The notes below the pieces were generated by a model that was given only the letters and a program-made list of their open reading frames with translations, was not told the origin of the DNA and searched no databases. From the NCBI GenBank assembly GCA_028279185.1, contig JANQSS010000205.1, positions 124,001 to 188,000 on the forward strand: 64,000 bases of DNA, read 5' to 3'. Positions 8,880 to 16,793 of this stretch are shown piece by piece. This DNA is from Saprospiraceae bacterium (lineage in GTDB: Bacteria > Bacteroidota > Bacteroidia > Chitinophagales > Saprospiraceae). The position numbers were made by a program, and so were the translations under genes. Within the stretch, counting starts at the first letter, position 1, and every line of letters starts with the position of its first letter.

Positions 8880-9321
8880 CGGCGTCGTGTTTTACTTCGG
8901 AGACCAAATCCCATTCATTGGGAAGGATTTCCATTAAGTAAGTGTCGCCAACGACAGAAATATCCACACGTGTAAGGTAAATTTTATCAAAAAACTTCTT
9001 CGCCGCTTCGTATACTTGAGCTCCACCAATGACAAAAACCTCCGTCTCTCCTGAATCATAGGCGATTTCAAGCGCTTCATATACAGAGTGTGCAACATAA
9101 ATACCATCGGCGACGAAATAAGGGTCTCGCGTCAGGACGATATTAGTACGCTTGGGCAGGGGGCGACCGATTGAGTAAAACGTATTCTTGCCCATAATGA
9201 CGTGATGGTCAAGTGTCTTTCGCTTGAAATATTTCAAATCGGCCGGCAGGTGCCAGGGCAATTTATTGTCAATCCCTATGACGCCGTCTGTGCTTGCTGC
9301 TACTATGGCACTAACAATCAT
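8821..9321 (-). CDS. folA: Dihydrofolate reductase
   Basis: A 166-residue type I dihydrofolate reductase, reducing dihydrofolate to tetrahydrofolate with NADPH in the cytoplasm. Visible landmarks are the N-terminal SAIVAAS, the GVIGIDNKLPWHLPADLKYF segment with the catalytic acid at Asp28, the NADPH-binding KNTFYSIGRPLPKRTNIVLT, FVIGGAQVYEAA and the C-terminal YSYTFCTYER. Length is normal. It is divergent from the M28 peptidase gene on the plus strand, whose promoter would lie in the short gap. The downstream DUF2851 gene starts inside its 3' end. Confidence 0.95.
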   Translation of the reverse strand: MIVSAIVAASTDGVIGIDNKLPWHLPADLKYFKRKTLDHHVIMGKNTFYSIGRPLPKRTNIVLTRDPYFVADGIYVAHSVYEALEIAYDSGETEVFVIGGAQVYEAAKKFFDKIYLTRVDISVVGDTYLMEILPNEWDLVSEVKHDADEKNDYSYTFCTYERKRDS

Positions 9322-9328
9322 TTTGCAT

Positions 9329-9336
9329 TACTTTTG
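9329..9336 (+). promoter_or_regulatory. Possible -7 element for the M28 peptidase gene
   Basis: TACTTTTG fits the Bacteroidota -7 consensus TAnnTTTG and lies 30 bases before the ATG at 9367. No clear -33 TTG is present at the right distance, so the call is weak. Confidence 0.3.
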
Positions 9337-9366
9337 CGCTCCATATTCACAAATGTGCACAACTCG

Positions 9367-10335
9367 ATGAAATTTAGATGGTTTTTTAGCTTTTTATTTT
9401 TCGGATTATTTCTATCCTGCCAAACAGACGTAGAAAAAAAGCCACAAGAAAATGTAAAGGTGAAAATACCGGCTTTTTCCGGCCAGGCTGCTTATGACTT
9501 GGTAAAAGCGCAGGTCGATTTGGGTCCACGTTGTCCTGAATGTCCGGGTGCGTCGAAAGCAATTGCACTATTTCGCAACGAATTGCAAAAGGCAGGGTGG
9601 GATGTTGATCTCCAAACATTCGACACTAAACTATTTACGGGGCAGGAAGTTTCGGGTACCAATATTATAGGTCGATATAATCCAGAGGTTAATGAACGCG
9701 TATTATTGTGTGCACATTGGGACAGCCGCATGATTGCTGATAAAGACACAACGCGAAAGGAAGAACCCATTGCTGGTGCCAATGATGGGGCGAGTGGAGT
9801 AGGCGTGCTTTTGGAAATTGCTCATACGATTTCTAGACATCCGATCCCAATGGGTGTAGACATTGTTTTATTTGACATGGAAGATCAGGGAGATGACGGT
9901 GGTAAAAATCCAAATTCATGGGGACTGGGTGCTCAATATTGGGCAAAAAATTTGCCGGAAAAACCTTACCCGGTGAAGTATGGAATATTGTTGGATATGG
10001 TTGGTGCGAAGGATGCGGAGTTTCCGAAAGAAGGTTATTCGATGCATTATGCACCGCAAGTGGTTAATAAAATTTGGAAGCTCGCAAAAATTATCGGGAA
10101 AGAAAAATATTTCGTCAATACAAAAATGCAAGGAGGAATTACAGACGACCATTATTTTATTAATTCAATTGCACGTATCCCAACTATCGATATTATACAT
10201 CACAAATCGGATGGTTTCATGAAGGAGCATCACACACATGCGGACGACATGGATGTAATAGATAAAAATACCTTAGCGGCTGTGGGCCAAGTCGTGCTGT
10301 CTACGATTTACAAGGAAAGTAATAAGGAATTTTAG
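9367..10335 (+). CDS. M28-family peptidase lipoprotein, glutaminyl-cyclase-like
   Basis: A 322-residue lipoprotein starting at MKFRWFFSF; the lipobox is LFLSC with Cys18. An upstream in-frame extension covers the divergent folA start and was rejected. The mature protein has the M28/glutaminyl cyclotransferase fold: LCAHWDSR, then AGANDGASGVGVLLEIA with the metal-ligand Asp, VLFDMEDQGDDGG with the acidic catalytic residue, and GGITDDHYFIN followed by IDIIHHK toward the end. Members either trim peptides or cyclise N-terminal glutamine; in Bacteroidota, lipoprotein glutaminyl cyclases act on exported proteins with N-terminal Gln. The exact activity cannot be settled from motifs alone. Confidence 0.87.
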   Translation: MKFRWFFSFLFFGLFLSCQTDVEKKPQENVKVKIPAFSGQAAYDLVKAQVDLGPRCPECPGASKAIALFRNELQKAGWDVDLQTFDTKLFTGQEVSGTNIIGRYNPEVNERVLLCAHWDSRMIADKDTTRKEEPIAGANDGASGVGVLLEIAHTISRHPIPMGVDIVLFDMEDQGDDGGKNPNSWGLGAQYWAKNLPEKPYPVKYGILLDMVGAKDAEFPKEGYSMHYAPQVVNKIWKLAKIIGKEKYFVNTKMQGGITDDHYFINSIARIPTIDIIHHKSDGFMKEHHTHADDMDVIDKNTLAAVGQVVLSTIYKESNKEF

Positions 10336-10547
10336 GGCCCCGTTTTAGCGTGGCAGGCTTGGCGGCCGGCAACAAGTATCACCCACGTTAAAGCATCACC
10401 CATCTCAATATGTCCCTCACCTTAAGTCGGCACCCACCTTGTGCACAGGCGCGCCCGCGTGTTATTTAATATTTTTTTTTGAATAGTGCTACGTTGATTT
10501 TTGCTATTTGCTGATATCAAGAGCATGACAAAATATAATGGCTGTAA

Positions 10548-12869
10548 TCAAACCTCTAAATAGATTTGAAATCCAGTCCGTCCATAGTCGATTTTTAATG
10601 AGGCTTCTATGGCAGCTGCACGTTTTTTTATTGACGTCAAACCGATACCTGAAGTGTTGATATTGCCTACAATACCATTGTCTTCAATTTTCATTTTCAA
10701 TCGCTTCGCATTTGTACTCAACTCTATGATTATTCGATCTCCGTTGCTATGCCTTAAAAAATTTGTAACGGCTTCTTTGTAAATCATGTATACCTGTTGC
10801 CGTACGTCTGGACGTAAAGGATGGTCTTTACTTAATTCGACGTCGAATTTGTAGAACTTGTCCAATCCTCCCATGACAACCTCAGCATGGTCCTTCATTC
10901 GGTCAACCAGCGCCATGCCCGTGTCTTTTGAAGAATCCATCGCCCAGACGACGTCTCGAATACGTTCCATTGCTGAACGACTTAATTCATGGATTCGCCT
11001 TAATGATTTTTTATCGTTGCTTGAAGACGACATTTCCAATATTTCGGATTGCATAGAAAGGCCTGTAAGCAGAGAACCTACTTCATCATGTAAATCATGT
11101 GAAATTTTATTTCTCAACTGTTCAATGTGTTTAAGTCGTCGATGCTTTACTTTATAATAAAATCGCAGGAAAGCCAGGCTCAATATGAATAACAATGATC
11201 CCCCAATGGCGATAAGCCGGTTTCTGTTCGCCTTATTTTTTAAAGATTCCAATTCGTTTTCTTTTTGTAGCAATTCGATTTGGCGATTTTTTTCTGCAGT
11301 TTCAAATTTTGTTTCCCATTTACTAATGGCGTCGGCGCTTTGTTGATTAAATAAACTATCTCGAAATCGTATATACCGGTCGGCGATCTCAGACTCGCGT
11401 TGATGTTGTTTTTTTTGATTATAGAATTTGCGCAAGGCTGCGAGAGATGATTCGATCCCACTATAATTTCCTGTTTCTTGCGAAATTTGAGCACCTTGAA
11501 TGAGCAATTGTTCAATTTGTGGGTCCTGATCACGGACGAGACGCGTACCTCCTTCATCATCGAGTTGTTCATTCAACGATAAATAAGCTAAGGCCAATCC
11601 CGTGAGTGCTTCACTCAAATAAGCCTTGTGTTCGATTTTGTCAGCGATATTGATGGCTTGAAGCAAATGATCAATAGCCTCATCTGGCCGGTCCAGTGTC
11701 CTTTTTGAAGAGGCTAAATTAATAAGAGCATTGACACGCCCAGATTCAAATCCAATTCCGCCCGCGCCTCGAAGGGCATCTTCATGATAGGGCAAGGCTT
11801 TTTCTGGATAACCTTCCTCAAGAAAAGTTTTTCCAATTTTAATGTCATTATGAATGAGTAAAACTTTATAATTTGTTTTTATGGCGAGTTCCCTGGATCG
11901 GATAAATTCTTTTCGTGCTTTCCCAAAGTTTTTCAAATCCATATGTACTGCTCCAATATTATGATAGGCAACGGTTGCGCCTCGTTCGTTTTTTTCTTCA
12001 AGCTTAATCTCTAAGGACTGATTGTAATAATATAATGCGGTATCGAGTCTGCCTCTTGTATGCGCAACATTACCCATGTTGTTTAAATATTTTGCCTCCA
12101 TTGTTCGAGGTCCATGTTCCATTGCTATTAAATAGCCCGTATGGTAATAATGATGAGCCGAATCGTAATCCCCCATTCCCCGGTATATCCTTCCTCTATT
12201 ATTGTAGATGGACATCAGCAATGAAATATCGCCTTCATCTGAATATATCAAGGCCGAATCCAATGCCGATAAACCGTTGTCAGGAAATCCTCTTTGTCGC
12301 AAAATCAATGATTGTAAATAATAGACATGTGCAAGTTCATCGTATTTTTCACTAAGAAAGAATATTGGTTTTGCATCGAATAAGGCGCGTTCAGACTTAT
12401 TTAGATTGCCTATTTTATGATGTAATTCGGCTAAATGAAGAGAAATGGTAGCCGCCAAAAACCCGCCCTCGGGTATACGAAGTAACAATTCTTCAAAATA
12501 CAATATGCCCTCTTTCGTATTTACCTGTCTAATATTTAAACCCCGATGATAGTCTAATTTGTGCTCCCATGTTTTGTTGTTGTTATTTTGGACTATTTTT
12601 TTTCCTTTCAAATACCAAAATTCTTCGTCTTCTTCATCTGCATGTTCGAGAAATTGGAAAATTTTAAGCAATTTTAAACTGTCATTATCAACGGAGGCAA
12701 CTATATTTAAAAGCGAATCACGAGTCGAGAAGGTCGCTTCATTTGCTAGTACTTGATTGTGTATAAAAAAGATAAAGACAATACGAGGCAATGCCCGAAT
12801 TAAAAAATGAATGTCAAGGCTAATTAGATCCGATAGTTTGAATTGATCGTGCAAGTGCAAACCCAGCAT
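10548..12869 (-). CDS. TPR sensor histidine kinase (HisKA_3 type)
   Basis: A 773-residue membrane sensor. An N-terminal hydrophobic export segment (about residues 22-42) is followed by a long periplasmic array of tetratricopeptide repeats, for example AKYLNNMGNVAHTRG, ATVAYHNIGAVHMDL and ALTGLALAYLSL. A coiled segment and one membrane helix (IAIGGSLLFILSLAFL, about residues 552-568) precede the kinase core. The phospho-acceptor His is about residue 595 in ISHDLHDEVGSLLTGLSM, the NarL-partner (HisKA_3) form. An HATPase domain follows with EAVTNFLRHS, IEDNG and GIGLTSIKKRA. HisKA_3 kinases usually signal to NarL/LuxR-type regulators, but the only adjacent regulator is a receiver-less LytTR protein upstream at 13044. 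Confidence 0.9.
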   Translation of the reverse strand: MLGLHLHDQFKLSDLISLDIHFLIRALPRIVFIFFIHNQVLANEATFSTRDSLLNIVASVDNDSLKLLKIFQFLEHADEEDEEFWYLKGKKIVQNNNNKTWEHKLDYHRGLNIRQVNTKEGILYFEELLLRIPEGGFLAATISLHLAELHHKIGNLNKSERALFDAKPIFFLSEKYDELAHVYYLQSLILRQRGFPDNGLSALDSALIYSDEGDISLLMSIYNNRGRIYRGMGDYDSAHHYYHTGYLIAMEHGPRTMEAKYLNNMGNVAHTRGRLDTALYYYNQSLEIKLEEKNERGATVAYHNIGAVHMDLKNFGKARKEFIRSRELAIKTNYKVLLIHNDIKIGKTFLEEGYPEKALPYHEDALRGAGGIGFESGRVNALINLASSKRTLDRPDEAIDHLLQAINIADKIEHKAYLSEALTGLALAYLSLNEQLDDEGGTRLVRDQDPQIEQLLIQGAQISQETGNYSGIESSLAALRKFYNQKKQHQRESEIADRYIRFRDSLFNQQSADAISKWETKFETAEKNRQIELLQKENELESLKNKANRNRLIAIGGSLLFILSLAFLRFYYKVKHRRLKHIEQLRNKISHDLHDEVGSLLTGLSMQSEILEMSSSSNDKKSLRRIHELSRSAMERIRDVVWAMDSSKDTGMALVDRMKDHAEVVMGGLDKFYKFDVELSKDHPLRPDVRQQVYMIYKEAVTNFLRHSNGDRIIIELSTNAKRLKMKIEDNGIVGNINTSGIGLTSIKKRAAAIEASLKIDYGRTGFQIYLEV

Positions 12870-13043
12870 ATATGCATTTGTAGGTTTACAAGATATTGAA
12901 AAAAAGTCATATTAGTTATTTAAAATCAATGTATTCCATTTAGACCTATCCGATGACAAAATTGATTCGAAGTACTAGTATATCATTGGGGTGATGGAGA
13001 CCAGGTGGAACATTGTCTGTGATTTCAATATTTCACCTTATTA

Positions 13044-13484
13044 TTACCATGATGTAAAGCTGTTTAGCAGCGAAGTAAATTTCCTGCGAGAAACCGGGAT
13101 TTCCCAATGTTGGCCACCGTATTTTAATATTACTTTTGATGACTTCGAAAGAGATATAACGTGGTCAATGTTGATCAGATATGATTTATGACATCGAATA
13201 AATTGATCAGGAGGAAGATGCACGGCTATAGCACTTAAGGTCTTACTTACTAATTCACGTTGCCCATCTATACACTGGATTTGAGCGTAATTGCTAATGG
13301 CCTTTATATATGTAATCTTATCAATTTCCAGTAGACGATATTCGTCCTTGGCATGTATCCAAAATCTATCCTGCAAGCGTGTGGACAAATTTTTGGCTCG
13401 GTGGTTTGTTGAAACTATCCGAAGGCTTGGTGAGAGTGCTTTTGGCTTAAGAAGAGGTTTTGAATTCGTCTGGATATCTTTCAT
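13044..13484 (-). CDS. LytTR DNA-binding protein without receiver domain
   Basis: A 146-residue protein. After an unstructured basic N-terminus (about residues 1-40), residues 45-145 form a LytTR DNA-binding domain: WIHAKDEYRLLEIDKITYIKA, NYAQIQCIDGQRELVSKTLS, then FIRCHKSYLINIDHVISL and VILKYGGQHWEIPVSRRK. There is no CheY-like receiver, so it cannot be phosphorylated in the usual way. It precedes the TPR histidine kinase on the same strand with a gap of 174 bases. It may act as a constitutive or ligand-responsive regulator, or pair with another protein. Confidence 0.85.
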   Translation of the reverse strand: MKDIQTNSKPLLKPKALSPSLRIVSTNHRAKNLSTRLQDRFWIHAKDEYRLLEIDKITYIKAISNYAQIQCIDGQRELVSKTLSAIAVHLPPDQFIRCHKSYLINIDHVISLSKSSKVILKYGGQHWEIPVSRRKFTSLLNSFTSW

Positions 13485-13930
13485 GCCCGTTGATTTACTA
13501 TTTGTATCGATATGGTTAATTTTCTACTTGCCTATCGTTATTGTGTTGAAATTTTCTTTTTTTAATACGTTTTTAAAGCCTCTCATGACAAAACCGGATG
13601 ACAGCTAAAATTGGTCCGGCGGATATCACAAACATATTGTATTGGCTGATAAAGGGCGATGTCATTTTTGCCATAGTAGGATACATATAAGACATCTTGG
13701 TGGAAATGAACGTATTATGAAATAATTTGCGCGTTGATTAGATACGCTATTCCGAATGACTATTGAAACGAGAAAGGCGTTAACAAGACCTGAGCAGAAA
13801 GAATGCATAGAAAATGACCTATATAATCGGTTGAATGGAGAGAATAGTTGAATACGACCGGGTCAAGTGATTATCTTTAAGCAAGCATCGCATAATTACG
13901 ACTTCAAGTTATAGCTGTAAAAGAATATTG
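13485..13930. other. Divergent intergenic region, nothing recognised
   Basis: About 445 bases between the leftward LytTR gene and the rightward hybrid sensor gene. It should hold both promoters. No exact TAnnTTTG element at a sensible distance, RNA gene or repeat was seen. Confidence 0.4.
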
Positions 13931-16750
13931 ATGTCCTCGATCAGAATCTACATACTGGCGTTATGTTGGCTGCTTTGCTGGTTTTCTTATGGCCAGGAGC
14001 CCGTTACCAAAGCATACGTTGACAGTTTGAAGGCTGTAGCCGCTTCTCAAACTGATTCATCACGACTTCGTATGATCATCCATGCAGCATATGGAATGCA
14101 TGTGTTAGGTGAAATTGATAGTGCTATTGCATGGGCTGATAAAGGATTGGAGTTGGTCGATAAAATTGGTAGTGATCGAGATCGTGGCAACTTATACATG
14201 CGACTATCCGCATTATATCAATCGAGAGATATCCGAAAATCATTGTGGTATACGCGAAAAAACATCGAATTACGGGAAAGGTTAAACTCCAATCCTTATC
14301 GAGAGTATACTGCTATCTTCAACCATTTTGTTCAAAACCTCCATGTTGACAGTGCCCTTTACTATTATAATAAGTGCTTAGCGCTGGTTCCTGAAGAAGA
14401 CAAAGACTACAAGGCATATGTTATTGCCAAACTTGCAGACGTATATCAAAATTCCAAATACTTCGAACATGCTATTACGCAATTGCATAGGTACCGGGAT
14501 TTTTGCAAAAAACACAAATTAGAGTTTCGATTTCAACATAGCCATTCATCGTTGGCAGCTCGGTTTCGAAGTGTTGAAAAACTTGATTCAATGAAGTATT
14601 ATGTGGACCGATCTTTCGAAAAACTAAATGTGTTTCAGCCTGGCTCCAGGGCGAACTTGCATTTTATGCGAGCAGAAATTAGACTCCGTGACGGGAATAA
14701 ACGGGGAGCTCACGAAGATATTGAGCAAGGAGCGAGGATCTTATTTGCTCTTAAAAATCAGCCGATTTTTGGTTCACTTTGTAATACCTATGCAAACCTA
14801 TTACGTGATCAGGGAAATTATGTGGAAGCTATTCAAATGCTTGATACGTGTATGATTTACAATCTTCGGTCGTTGAATAGAAGTGAGGTTATTGAAGGGC
14901 TTGGCTTACAGATTCATTCATTGGCTCACGTGGGTGAATACGAACGTGCATATAAGGAGCAAATCGTGCTCGATAGCTTGGAGGCCTTAACAATTCGGGA
15001 GTCAGATCGTAGGGATTTAAGGGAACTAGAAATTAAATACCAGGCAGAATTAAAAGACAATCAACTGCTTGCCAGCGATCTTGAACTTAAGCAACGGAAT
15101 AACTGGTTGACTGTCTTAGGCGGAATTTTAGCCATTGCTATAGCTTCAATAGTATTCTTAATACTTTATTTTCGACAAAAAGAAGTGGTAAATAAAAAGC
15201 TTAAAAAACTAGATAACGCTAAAAATAATTTCTTTGCAAATATTTCTCATGAATTACGCACCCCCCTAACACTGATTCTTGGGCCTCTCGAAAAAATAAT
15301 GGGTGAAAATATTAATGCTTCAATCAAAACAGATGTCGATTTAGCGTATCGAAACGGGGAACGCTTGTTGTCATTGGTCAATGAAATAATGGAATTGTCA
15401 CTAATTGAGAATGGAGAACTGGTGCTGCATGAAAAACCTGTAGAATTACATTCTTGTCTGAAGCGTATTTTTTTTAGTTTTCATTCACTCGCTGAGGCTC
15501 GACAATTCACATTGAATTTCATATACGATATACCAGCGCCCTTGTGGTTGGCCTTAGATGAAAGTAAATTTGAAAAAGTGTTGAACAATTTTATTACGAA
15601 TGCATTTAAATTTTCACCACCAGGAAGTACTATTACACTTCAAGCAAGTCGTGTTGAGAATATGATGTGTGTAGAAGTAATAGATCAGGGTAAAGGCATT
15701 CCGCTCGAAGAACAGGATCTTATTTTCAACAGATATTATCAAGTAAACCATGGAGACCAATTGTTAGGCGGTGCAGGAATTGGTTTGGCGTACTCCAAAG
15801 AAATTGCTGACCTATTTGGTGGAAGACTGGAAGTAGAAAGTGAAATTAATAAAGGAAGCATCTTTCGTTTTTTGTTTCCGTTGAAAACAACTGAAGCTTT
15901 GGATGCATCAAAAGAAGTCGCACAAACACATCTGGTTTCTAATGAAGGCGGTGATAACCAAATTCAACCTCAAATACCACATGGTTTGGCACATATATTA
16001 ATCGTTGAGGACAATCCGGAAATGTCGAACTACCTATCGCGCATACTGGCCCCTGACTACCACTGCCTTTTTGCATCCGATGGTAAAATGGCTTTGGATC
16101 TATTATCTGATAGTAGTGTTCGCATTGATTTAATTTCCAGTGATGTCATGATGCCCGTCATGGACGGATTTACACTACTTCACGAAACCAAGAAACTGTC
16201 TCATCATCAACATACCCCTTTTATTTTATTGACAGCACGTGCCTTACAAGCGGACAAACTAAAAGGATTTCACCTTGGTGTAGATGACTATTTGACAAAA
16301 CCATTTAATGCCGGTGAATTGAAGGCAAGAATCGCCAATTTGCTTGAAAACAAGGAAAATCGTTCTGCATTTCACCTGGAGATTGAGGATTCGAATATTC
16401 AAAGTTATGAAGCCGACTTGATTGCTAAAGCAAAAAGTGTGGTTGAAGAAAATATCAGTGAGACAAGTTTTAAAGTGACGGACCTTGCCCGTGCAATGAA
16501 TTATAGTCCTCGTCAATTGGCACGTATAACAAATAAATTGACCGGATTTACGCCGGTAGAGTTTATTCGCGAGATTCGATTGCTACACGCATATGCACTT
16601 ATCGAACACCGGCGATATCCGACAATTGCCGAAGTCCGATATGAAGTGGGAATAGAAAACTCCTCCTATTTTAGTAAAAAATTTAGCGAACGATTTGGCA
16701 TTAAACCGAATGAATTACTGAGCCGTGGCGCTACCGTAAAATCAATCTAA
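13931..16750 (+). CDS. Hybrid two-component regulator: TPR, kinase, receiver, AraC output
   Basis: A 939-residue one-protein signalling system. The ATG at 13931 is preferred to the TTG one codon earlier. The signal peptide ends WFSYGQ. Periplasmic TPR-like repeats run to about residue 385, then a membrane helix (about 391-415). The HisKA domain has FFANISHELRTPLTLILGP with His about 440; the HATPase domain has NFITNAFKFSPPG and GKGIPLEEQDLIFNRYYQ. The receiver starts at HILIVEDNPEMSNYLSRIL with the acceptor Asp about 737 in SSDVMMPVMDGF and TKPF near its end. The last 110 residues are an AraC-type helix-turn-helix with LARAMNYSPRQLARITNKLTG. Such hybrids in Bacteroidota often sense sugars, but the TPR sensor suggests a different, unknown signal. 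Confidence 0.93.
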   Translation: MSSIRIYILALCWLLCWFSYGQEPVTKAYVDSLKAVAASQTDSSRLRMIIHAAYGMHVLGEIDSAIAWADKGLELVDKIGSDRDRGNLYMRLSALYQSRDIRKSLWYTRKNIELRERLNSNPYREYTAIFNHFVQNLHVDSALYYYNKCLALVPEEDKDYKAYVIAKLADVYQNSKYFEHAITQLHRYRDFCKKHKLEFRFQHSHSSLAARFRSVEKLDSMKYYVDRSFEKLNVFQPGSRANLHFMRAEIRLRDGNKRGAHEDIEQGARILFALKNQPIFGSLCNTYANLLRDQGNYVEAIQMLDTCMIYNLRSLNRSEVIEGLGLQIHSLAHVGEYERAYKEQIVLDSLEALTIRESDRRDLRELEIKYQAELKDNQLLASDLELKQRNNWLTVLGGILAIAIASIVFLILYFRQKEVVNKKLKKLDNAKNNFFANISHELRTPLTLILGPLEKIMGENINASIKTDVDLAYRNGERLLSLVNEIMELSLIENGELVLHEKPVELHSCLKRIFFSFHSLAEARQFTLNFIYDIPAPLWLALDESKFEKVLNNFITNAFKFSPPGSTITLQASRVENMMCVEVIDQGKGIPLEEQDLIFNRYYQVNHGDQLLGGAGIGLAYSKEIADLFGGRLEVESEINKGSIFRFLFPLKTTEALDASKEVAQTHLVSNEGGDNQIQPQIPHGLAHILIVEDNPEMSNYLSRILAPDYHCLFASDGKMALDLLSDSSVRIDLISSDVMMPVMDGFTLLHETKKLSHHQHTPFILLTARALQADKLKGFHLGVDDYLTKPFNAGELKARIANLLENKENRSAFHLEIEDSNIQSYEADLIAKAKSVVEENISETSFKVTDLARAMNYSPRQLARITNKLTGFTPVEFIREIRLLHAYALIEHRRYPTIAEVRYEVGIENSSYFSKKFSERFGIKPNELLSRGATVKSI

Positions 16751-16793
16751 CTTAACATTGTAAGGGTATTTAGAGCTAATAAACGTTTATCGA

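Noticed and set aside
9202-9366. Longer start for the M28 peptidase
   Set aside because: The extra residues are antisense to the start of folA; the start at 9367 gives a proper lipoprotein signal.
11240-11572. Minus-strand 110-codon frame
   Set aside because: It is an out-of-frame shadow inside the TPR kinase gene.
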